Source of the DNA: Cafeteria roenbergensis
Taxonomy: Eukaryota > Sar > Bigyra > Bicosoecida > Cafeteriaceae
NCBI GenBank assembly: GCA_008330645.1
Contig: VLTN01000010.1
Coordinates: forward strand, 496,001-560,000
Length of the DNA stretch: 64,000 bases
Reading direction: 5' to 3'
The notes under the pieces were generated by a model that worked only from the letters and a program-made list of their open reading frames with translations, had not been told where the DNA came from and did not search any database. This document shows, in pieces, positions 32,575 through 41,212 of the stretch. Position 1 is the first letter of the stretch; every line of letters starts with the position of its first letter. The translations under genes were made by a program, and so were the position numbers.

Positions 32575-35500
32575 ATGTCAGTCGAGACGGCGTCTGAGAT
32601 CACGTTTGGCATCGAGACCTATGGTAAGGCGCCGCGGACTGCTGCGCCGGCGAGGCGCGCAGCAGCATCGAGACGGTTCTGGACTCTCGTCAATCCTCGC
32701 GTCGTCAGCTCCCCCCCAACGCTCCCCCCTCTCTTCCGCTCCCGCCCCCTCCCCCCGTCCCTCACCGGGCTTCGTGCTGCAGCGCGCGTCGTGGTCATCG
32801 TGGCCAGCGCCGCGCAGGCCATGTTCTACTTCAGCCAGCGGCAAAAGGTGAGGTGGGCGGCCGCATGCTTTCCGGGGCGCGTGTCGACAAAGTCATTGTC
32901 GTCGCACAACGTCAGCGCGCTGCGCGCCCGCTCACGCCTCGCTGCCATGCCCCCTGGACTCGCCTCCGCAGGGGCGGTGCGGCTGGGAGAAGCTTTACAC
33001 GGCTGTGGCCGAGACTGTCACCGTGAGACCTTGCCTCCCCTTCGCGAGCACGGGTGCGCCCTGGTTCGCTTGACTGCCAGAGAGTCCCGTCCTGTGCCCG
33101 CCCGCGCCCCGCGCGGGGCCGGCTATCCGCGCGCTCCCGAGCGTGGTTGGCATCCCTTTTTGCTGCGCCCTGGATTTACATTGGGCTGTGTCTTTGCGGG
33201 AGCGAGCTCGCGCTGCCTGTTGCCGAGTCGGCGCCGTGCCCGCCTTTGCAGTACATCATCGTGACTTCCATTGGGTCCGCCGGTGTCGTGACTGTGGCCG
33301 GGCGACCCTGGCTGTGGCCGCGCTACGCTGGCTGGTTGAGCACGTGAGCCCTGCGTGCGGCGCGCTTGGGCCCAGGCTCGGCTTCAAGTCTCTCGCGTCC
33401 GATGCAAGTCACCGCCCTGCGATGCTTCCCTCCGAGCGCCAACCGACGCGCCCGCGCAGTTGCCCCGTCCTCCTGATCGACGTGTCCATGATCCCTATGC
33501 CTGCTGCCCGAGAGCCAGGCACGGCCATGACGTCCATCCTCGCGTTCCAGCTGGTCGTGCTGCTGGGGCAAACGTCAATCTTCTACACCGACCCGGCCCT
33601 GCGAGTTACGATTTTCCTCGCCGCCGTTGCATGCGGCCTGTTCGTGTTCAAGCTCGTGTTCGACACCTTCGTCCGGGCCTGGCGCTCCTTCCCGGAGTCG
33701 GAGACGGCCATGCGCAACTGGCTCCTCATCACTGCGGCGTGCTTCTTTTTCGGGTGAGCGCGCGCGGCTTCCGGCGTTACTGCAGCCAAGCTGCATCTCG
33801 AGGCCCCCGCTTCCGGCCCCTTGCCCAGCGTCTCGTGACTGCTGCGCCTGCAAACTGCATGGTCCGTCCCGTCGTTGCTGCCTGCCTGGACACCGCTGCT
33901 GTTGCGCAGCTGGGTGGCGTTCCCCGTGCTCTTTGCCGTGGGCGCCGAGGGCTTCGGAGGGCTCGGCGCAGACGGCAGCGCCTTGGCCCACGCCATCGCC
34001 GACCTCGTGGCCAAGAACCTGTACTCCTACGCAAGTTGTGAGCCCGGCAGCCGGATGCCTCGCGACGTTCTTCCACTCCCCAAGACGAGGGGGGAGGGGC
34101 AGTGGCTCCGTTGCCCCGCCTCCGTGCGCCCGGCTTGAGCCGCACCTTGCCCGCCGCGCAGTCCACTCTCGCTTGCCCCGCGCGCTCCTTGTCATTGGGC
34201 GTCGCAGGGTACCTGCGCTGGGTGATCATCCGCGAGTACCTTGACAGGCGCGCCGCCGAAGCTGCCGACCTCGAATCACGCAAGAACCGCGCAATCAAGG
34301 ACGCCGAGGCCGGGTACTCCGAGGGCGGCGCGCCGGTGGAGGCCTCGCCTGCGGGCACCTCGGCCATCGTCGCGGCCCTCGCTGCCGAGGAGCGCGAGCT
34401 GCAGCGCCCCATCGACGTGGCGGATGTTCTTGGCGCCGCCGCGGAAATCACCGACCCCGCCGTGGAGGAGGTCTTTGCGGCAGTGTTCGGCGCGGCGTCG
34501 CTCACGGCTCCCGCCATCCTGGCCGGCGTCCTCCCAGCGGCCCTGGCACGGCAGGAGGCCATCCGGCTGCACGTTGCGGTGGTGGACCGCTCCTCCACGC
34601 GCCAGGCCGCCGCTGCGCGCCAGATCAAGGCCACGGACGCGGCCGTCGCGCTGGGCGTCACGGTGCGGTTCGCGTTTCGGCCCGGCGACGTGGCCCACGT
34701 GCGCGCGGCGCATGGCGGGCGCCGGCTCCACGCGGTGGTGATCACGGACGAGGCCCTCTTTCAGGCGTGCGAGGAGCCCGGTCTCGACGAAGGGGAGGCC
34801 CCCCGGGGGGCAGGCGGCCGCGCCGGCGGGGCCATGCGCTCGCACGCCTCGTTCGCGCCCTTTGGCGGCATGGTGGCGGGCGCGACCATCGGAACGATGC
34901 TCGGTGCGGAGCACGTGTCGACGTCTTCCGACGACTTTCTCTCCGGCACCGAGGAGGAGGGGCAGCGAGCGGGCGGGCGTGCGAACATGGTCGTGCGCGG
35001 CGCGGCCGCCGGTCTCCCGCATGCCGGCGGGGCAGGGGCGGCGGCGGGCGCTGGGGGTCAACAGCCGGCCGCCGACGACGCCTGCTCCGTTCGGTCAGAC
35101 CTCAGCGCCGCGCCGCGCGCCCGGGGGCTGCACCGCGTGGGCTCCGCACTGGCGGTGCTGCCCGCGGAGGAGCCGCCTCTGGCCCGTTCCCCCCGCGGCG
35201 TGGTGGCCGTGCTCCGTGCGATGGCCGCGGGCGCCGACGGCGAGGCCGTGGTGGTGGTGGTGAGCACAGGCAGCGGCGGCGACGCTGCGGCGCGGGAGCC
35301 CGGCCTGCACCCCGGGCGCGTGTCGCTGTACGACGTGGGCGCAGACGTGGTCATCCCCGCCATGGGCCGCACGGCTGACTGGGGGGAGGCGATGGCGTGG
35401 GTGGCGGAGGTAGCGGAGGACGCAGTGGAGGCCTCGGCAGACGCCGCCGGTGCGGCCAAGGGCGGAGACATTACGGACGCTGCCGGGGACGGCTGGGGCG

Positions 35501-36324
35501 GCAGCAGACGCAAGCTGGAGCGGGGGGCGTCGAGCCGGTGGCGGCGGCGGCGGAGCGGGGACGAGTCCGAGGAGCATGACGGCCGCGGCAAGAGGCGGGG
35601 CGACGGGGACAGGCAGCGGCGCGACAGCGGGGGCTCCGACGAGGACAGCGAGGCCAGGCAGCGGCGGCGATGGCAGGTCCGTCACTCGGCCTCTTCGGAG
35701 GACGCGGACGGCGTCGAGGAGTCCCGGTCCGTGTCTGAGTCCGACAGCATGGGCACCATCGACGACGCGACCGGCGGCACGCAGCTGCTGGCAGAGGCGG
35801 TGCGCGCGGCGCTGGACGCCGCTGCAAGGGCCGTGCTGCCGCAGAGCCTGGCGCGGGTCGTGTCCGGCGTGGCGCGCTCGGCCGACGCCGTGGTGGACGA
35901 GCGGGTGCAGCAGCGGCAGGACGCCGACGAGCGGCGCGCAGCGGAGGGCCTGGTCTTTGGCGGCGAGAGCATGACGCACGCGGGCTACGCGATGATGGAC
36001 GCCGGCGTGGAGACGGTCGCAAGGTCCGAGGTGGGAAGCCTCGTGTCGACCCACGACGGCGGCAAGCGCCCGCGAGGGCCGCAGCCGGCGGGCCCGCCGA
36101 CGGCCCGCGACAGGCCCAAGGGCAGCCGGCCACCGCCGAGGCGCGAGCAGGAGCAGGAGGAGGAGGAAGAGGCCGCCGGGCGGCGCCGCTCTCCCGAATC
36201 CGCCCGGCCGCGCGGTTCCCGCGCCTCCAAGTCGCCCTCTCGCGACGCTGACGCCGCCTTGCCCGGCCGCCGCTCTAGCGTGGGAAGAATGACCGACGAG
36301 ATTGCTAAGGCCTTTCGCGGTTGA
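32575..36324 (+). CDS. Channelrhodopsin-like microbial rhodopsin with long cytoplasmic tail
   Basis: Seven exons (32575-32623, 32783-32847, 32972-33022, 33252-33343, 33460-33753, 33910-34037, 34208-36324) join in phase to give 931 residues. Residues ~1-235 form a seven-helix retinal protein. CGWEKLYTAVAE (41-52) matches helix B of algal channelrhodopsins. RYAGWLSTCPVLLIDVS (79-95) is helix C. WVAFPVLFAVGAEGFG (185-200) is helix F. DLVAKN (215-220) carries the Schiff-base lysine K219, four residues after D215 as in bacteriorhodopsin. WYLRWVIIREYL continues into the cytoplasm like channelrhodopsin GHYLR. C87 matches the channelrhodopsin-2 gating cysteine C128. Gly82 replaces the usual counterion Asp/Glu, and E52 matches E90. 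Six introns of 116-229 bp all end in GCAG; intron 1 has GTAAGG, the rest GTGAG. The ~700-residue tail holds a receiver-like fold and then an acidic/Arg-rich, probably disordered end. A light-gated channel role is inferred. Confidence 0.88.
34550..35450 (+). other. Split response-regulator-like (receiver) domain in rhodopsin tail
   Basis: Within the last exon of the rhodopsin gene the pattern of a CheY-type receiver domain appears in two halves. LHVAVVDRSS with D353 fits strand 1 and its acidic site. HAVVITDEALF with D407 fits strand 3 and the phospho-acceptor Asp. RGVVAVLRAM, AVVVVVSTGSGG and VGADVVIPAMG fit the second half (conserved Thr/Ser; the final Lys is not kept). About 150 Gly/Ala-rich residues separate the halves. 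It could be a degenerate, non-phosphorylated receiver fold. This is pattern-reading, not a profile match. Confidence 0.45.
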
Positions 36325-36643
36325 GTGAGACAGCGACGCAATTTTTGTGTGTGCTCGCAATGCATCGACGCGCCATCTCTGGCAAAAATTTAACATCAAA
36401 CCAATCGCCCCACGCATCGGCAACAAAACAAAGATGTGAAGATGCAGGCGGAACTCAGGGGGGGTGGTGGGAAATGTGTCGCGGAGGCCAGTCCGAGAGC
36501 CGCGGCGTCCTCGACCCTTTCGGGGAGGATGCTGCTGGCCCAAGGCTCCGAAAGGCAGCCGAGACGGTCAACGGCGGAGTGTCGCATCATCCATGCGCCT
36601 CGCTCTCTCCTGCCGCTGCCAGGCTCGCGCGCCAATGGCATAC
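36325..36643. other. Convergent 3' region with A+T-rich patch
   Basis: The rhodopsin gene (plus) and eIF2 gamma gene (minus) end toward each other across these 319 bases. From about 36340 to 36435 the sequence is clearly more A+T-rich than its surroundings (runs such as ATTTTT and AAAAATTTAAC), as expected for polyadenylation/termination sequence. No coding or RNA gene is evident. Confidence 0.5.
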
Positions 36644-38809
36644 TCAGAGAGTCAGGGGCTTGGAGGGCAGCAAGGTCTTGTCGTCCACGTGCGCCTCAGC
36701 GCCATCGCTGATCTCCCCCCAGCCAATGAGCCGCCAGTTCTTGTCGAACTTGCGCGAGAGGGCAACCTTCTCGCCCACCGTGGTGCACACCGGCTGCACG
36801 AGCTCGATGACGGCGTGGCCACCCTTCACGGAGTGCACCTTGCCGCCGGTGGAGGTGGAGCCGACGTTCACCATGAGCGCCTCGCCGCGAGTCAGCTTGG
36901 CAACCTTGACCTTCTTGCCGCCGAGCGCACTCAGGCCGAGGAGACGAGCAAGGAGCGTGAAGCTCACGGTGATGGAGGTGTACACGACCGGCAACTTGCC
37001 GCGGTGGCCGAGCACCTGACCGACGAGGCGGTCCGAGCGCGTCAGGGTGGGGTCGATGAGAGTTCCGACGCCGATGAGGCCTCCCGGCACAGCAAACTGG
37101 AGAGCGTTCTCCTCAGCCATGAGGCTGGTGATCCGGCTGTGGATGACCTGGCAAGTGGACCGGCCAGTCTTGCTGTCCTTGTGGACGATGCCAGGGCGGA
37201 CCTCAATCTCGTCGCCGATGCGAAGCACACCCTGGAGGATGGACCCGCCGGCAACGCCGCCGTGCACCTTGCGAGCATCGTGACCGGGCTTGTTCACATC
37301 GAACGAGCGGATGACGAGCAGGCGCGGCGTGGACAGGAAGTCGCGAAGGGGAGTGGGCACCTTGCGGGCGATGAACTGGGAGACCAGGTCCACGTTGTAC
37401 CCGAGCTGAGCGGACACCGGGATGACCGGGGCCGACTCGGCGATGGTGCCACCGACAAAGTCCTTGATCTGCTTGAAGTGGGCAAGGCCCTCCTCCGGCT
37501 TGACAAGGTCGATCTTGTTCTGCGGTGAGCAGAAGGAAACAGCAGCGGGACAAGCGAAAGTGCTGGAAGCGATGCGCCCGACTCAGTCCGCCCATTACGC
37601 GGGCATCCTCATGCCAGGGGAGTAGCCTCAGGTTACATTGGTATCAGCATAAAATTTGTCGAAGTTACGCGACTGCTAAGACAGGGATAACAAAATCATC
37701 GGCTGGCAGCGGGGCTGCATTCAGAGCAGCGAAAGCCAAAGGCTCACCTGGACCACGATGATGTTCTGCAGCTGCATGATCTCAACCGCAGCAAGGTGCT
37801 CGAGCGTCTGGGGCTGGGGGCACTCCTTGTTGGCGGCGATGAGAAGCAGCGCCGCGTCCATAACGGCGGCGCCGTTGAGCATGGTGGCCATAAGAATGTC
37901 GTGACCGGGGCAGTCCACGAAGGACACATGCCGGACGAGGCGCATGGTGCGGGTCGCTCCGGTGCTGTCCGTCATCTCGAACTCGTCCACGTGCTCAGAT
38001 CCGCGTGCCGTGTACACGAACGGCGCGTCCAGGGAGCGGAAGATCTTTGCGTTGGCGTAGCCAAGCTTGATGGTGATGTTCCGTGCCATCTCCTTCTTGT
38101 ACTTGACGGTGGTCACGCCCGAAATGGCCTTCACGATGGTGCTCTTGCCGTGGGCTACGTGACCGATGGTGCCGATGTTGATCGTGGCCTGGCGCGAGAT
38201 CACCTCGAGGCTGGACGGGGTCAGCAGCTCCGGGTTGAGGGTGGCCAGATCTTGCACCACAAGTCCCTGCGAGCGGTGTCGGTGGGGGAGGGTGAGCGGG
38301 AGCAGGCGGGTTGGGATGCAGCTTGCGCTGGCAAGAGGCAGAGTCGAGGGCAAACGGCTGCCGGCCTTGCCACCGCCGCCCGGGGCCCGCCCATCCCAGC
38401 CAAAAGGCAAGGGGAGCGCCCGCGTTGCGCGTGGCGGCTCGGTCGCTGGGCGGCTGGGACCAATGGGGCCAGAGGCGCCGCGGCGAGTCCTTGGCGGAGA
38501 ATGCAGCACTTCGTTCGGAAGGAGCACGAGAACTGGGCCGCCACCGGCCTCCCCGCGGACTGTGGCCCCTTCGACGGCAACGCTTCCACTGCCCCGACGG
38601 GGCGGTGTGGTGCGAGAGCGTCTGGGGGCAGGCGCGCGGGCGCCGGGGCGGCAAGGGCCGCGTTGCGCGGCGGCCAGTCCGGCAGCAGCGCGGGTTTGGC
38701 TCGCGCCGCTTGGGCAGGAGGGTCTCACATCTGCTGCGCGGGGCAGGTCGGCGCCACCGCCGGCGCCAGAGGCCGCTGCCGTGGCGTGGCTGGCTGTGGT
38801 GGAAGCCAT
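36644..38809 (-). CDS. EIF2S3: Translation initiation factor eIF2 gamma subunit
   Basis: Three exons (38809-38729, 38266-37748, 37519-36644) join in phase to give 491 residues. This GTPase binds initiator Met-tRNA and carries it to the 40S subunit within the eIF2 heterotrimer. Visible GTP motifs are GHVAHGKST (62-70), DCPGHD in G3, NKID starting exactly at exon 3, and SAQ. The order [60 protein letters not shown] and [18 protein letters not shown] is diagnostic. The eukaryotic zinc-knuckle insert is replaced by a cysteine-free segment ([20 protein letters not shown]). Intron 1 is 462 bp and intron 2 is 228 bp; intron 2 holds a probable C/D snoRNA. The first exon encodes an Ala/Gly-rich leader of 27 residues; it is chosen because its GTGAGA donor is in phase. 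Confidence 0.96.
37624..37704 (-). ncRNA. Probable intronic C/D-box snoRNA (snR38-like guide)
   Basis: Inside intron 2 of eIF2 gamma lies an A+T-rich island unlike other introns here. On the minus strand it reads AGCC-GATGATT near 37704 and ends CTGA-GGCT at 37624; AGCC and GGCT can pair as a short terminal stem around box D (CTGA, 37631-37628) and a box C variant (CCGATGA instead of RTGATGA). An 11-base stretch, GTTATCCCTGT, is complementary to the universally conserved 28S sequence ACAGGGATAAC next to the peptidyl-transferase centre. It is followed by CTTA, a plausible degenerate D' box. By the fifth-nucleotide rule it would direct methylation of the middle G of GGG, which by my alignment is yeast Gm2815, the snR38 target. 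Yeast snR38 also sits in a translation-factor intron (TEF4). The imperfect box C is the main weakness. Confidence 0.55.
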
Positions 38810-39024
38810 GCTTCCCGGGGTGCACGCTTCGCTTCGGGAGCGGGGCGCAGTGCTGCCTGGGCTGCCGCGAGCAGCAGCGGAATTGTGTGCTCTGTTTGGC
38901 GGCCGGGCTCTGCAGGCCCACGGGGCAAGTCGCCGGCCGTGGGACGTCGAGTGCGGCCTCTGCGGAAAAGCGAGCTGCCGCCGGCGCGCGGCAGGGGCCA
39001 CCCGGTTCGCCCGCGAGTCTCGTC
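38810..39024. promoter_or_regulatory. Divergent promoter (eIF2 gamma / ATP synthase gamma)
   Basis: The ATGs of two strongly conserved housekeeping genes are 215 bases apart on opposite strands. The shared control region is inferred from this layout; no named element is recognised. Confidence 0.5.
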
Positions 39025-40736
39025 ATGGCCGTTGCGGCTCGTTCCCTCGCTCGCCACGCTGGCCTCGCCCGGGCCATGGCTCCCGCCGTCCAGTGAGGGA
39101 GCGCTCGCGCCGATCACCTCGGCGTTCGTCGTTTGCTCGCGCCCCTTCACCGCGCCCCCAGCCGGTCCGACCGGTGCGGCCAGGGCCGCGGGCCTGGAGG
39201 AAACCTCCGCCGTGGCCCACGGGCAGTGCCCGGAGGGGAGGGGGGGGGCGCAGCGCAGCCGGGCTGCCGCCTTGGCTGTGGCCGCACCGCGATGGACAGG
39301 CGCCGCCTCAAGCTGCCCGGCTGGATCGGCTGCGGGCGGCTCCCGCCCGCGCAGGCCGGGCGCCCGCTGCGGGCCACCCCCGCGCCAGCTTGCGCTTGCC
39401 GCCCGTCCGGCTGCTGTCGCCAGTCTGGGCGCACGGGGGGCCTGGGGTGGCCAGCAGCGGCGCTTCGCGCCGACGAGCGCGTATTCCCGCGCGCCCGAGC
39501 TTGCGCCCGCAACGTCCCGCCCGCGCGTCTCGCCGCCGCCCCCTTCCCCCCCTCCCGACCCCGCAGGGCTGTGGCCGCGCCCGTCGCTGACCAGCGCCGC
39601 CACGCTGAGTCCCTCTCGGCCCGTGAGTCTGCAGTCCGCGCGCGAGGGATCCTCGCCCGCAGCGCACGCAGGCGCGGCGGCCGCACCTCGCCCCTGGCAC
39701 CGAGTGGGCGGCGCGCCCCTCCTTTGCCGCGATTGCCCTTTCCCTGGGTCGGTGCACCTGGGGCCGCGCTCCATTGCCAGGTCGGTCGGGCGGGCGTGCT
39801 GGCCTGCCGCTCTAGCTGCGCCTCACGTGGCTTGCCTCTGCGCGCCCCGGGCTGCGTTCCGGTCTTTCCCCGCTCGCAGTGAAGAACCGCATCAAGGCTA
39901 CCGCCAACGTGGCCAAGCTCACTGGTGTGATGAAGCTCGTGGCCTCGGCCAAGCTCAAGGCCGCTGAGGACAAGCTCAGTGCCGCCAAGCCCTTCGGCGC
40001 CTCCTTGCTCCAGGCCGTGGCCACCCGCGAGGTGTTCCTGTCCGAGGAAGAGACGGCCAAGAGCTCGACCAAGGTCGGGACCAAGGACCACAAGCGCCTC
40101 CTCGTGGTGCTCACCACCGACCGCGGGCTCTGCGGCCCCGTGAACTCGTCCATGACCCGCAACTGCGTGCGCTACATTGACGAGCTCAAGAAGGCCGGGG
40201 AGGAGGTCACCCTGATGGTGTGCGGCGAGAAGGGCCGCCTCTCGCTCGCCCGCGAGTTCCACGAGGACACCGTGCTTGCCCTCGACGGCATCTTTGACAA
40301 GGACCCGATCTTCGAGACGGCCTCCGCCATCGCTGAGCGCGCCGTCAGCCGCGAGTTCGACACCCTCACCCTGGCCTTCAACCAGTTCGTCAACGCTGCC
40401 AAGTTCGACAGCGTGCGCTACCACTTCCCCCAGATCGCCGGCCTCCCCGTCGGCGTGATGCCCGCCCGCTTCGAGGGCTACGACGTCGAGCCCGAGAACA
40501 ACGAGGAGGCCCTCGTCAACCTCATGGAGTACGCCATCGGCGGCTCCGTCTTCTACGCCCTGCTCGAGTCGCAGGCGTGCGAGATCTCCCAGCGTGTGAC
40601 GGCCATGGACAACGCCTCCACCAACGCCGGAGACATGGTGGACCGCTTCACCCTCATCTACAACCGTGCCCGCCAGGCCAAGATTACCACCGAGCTGACT
40701 GAGATCATCTCCGGTGCCGAGTCCCTCGAGGGCTGA
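39025..40736 (+). CDS. ATP5F1C: Mitochondrial F1-ATP synthase gamma subunit
   Basis: Three exons (39025-39092, 39567-39622, 39880-40736) join in phase to give 326 residues. The gamma subunit is the central rotor shaft of F1Fo-ATP synthase. The N-terminus (MAVAARSLARHAGLARAMAP) is Arg/Ala-rich without acidic residues, as expected of a mitochondrial presequence. The mature part begins LKNRIKATANVAKLTGVMKLV, the N-terminal rotor helix. The Rossmann-like core has TTDRGLCGPVNSSMTR, and the C-terminal helix has TLIYNRARQAKITTELTEII, both diagnostic. The 56-base middle exon is required to keep frame between the first and last exons and encodes the end of the presequence region. Introns are 474 and 257 bp, GTGAG...GCAG. 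Confidence 0.95.
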
Positions 40737-41212
40737 GCAAGCCCGTCGCAGCCCGCCGCTGCGGTCGCGCGGCCGCGCCGAGGACCGCCCCGCGCGCCCC
40801 CTGCCGCCCACCTCGCCGCTCATGCAGCGTTCGATTGTTTTCGTGGGAGGGGCAGGTCCGGGGGCCCGGCGCGGGGATGGGCGCGGCCTCGGGTCGCCCA
40901 GAGTGGTCCCGGCTCCGGCGTTGTGCGTGACGCGTCACCCCTGCCGCCTCGGCCCGCTCGCGCGCTCGCGCTGGCACCAACAAAACGCAAAGCCTGTTCA
41001 CCTCCTCGCCTGCCACTCGCGCGGCAGCCTGTCCACACGCTTCCCGCGGGCCCTGCGCGTTCGGCCCGAAGCGTTGGCGGGCAGCCAACGGCCACCAAGC
41101 GCGCTGCTGGCAGAGCGCAGTTGACAGCTCGCGCGCCGAGCCCCAGTGCGGCGCGGGGCCGGGGCCGAAGAGGCGCACACCCGCTGGGAGCAGGGGCGAG
41201 CGACCAGGTGCC
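40737..41212 (+). other. Intergenic region, no feature seen
   Basis: These 476 bases between ATP synthase gamma and the next plus-strand gene are G+C-rich and lack a convincing coding frame, RNA gene or repeat. They should contain the 3' UTR of the first and the promoter of the second. Confidence 0.5.
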
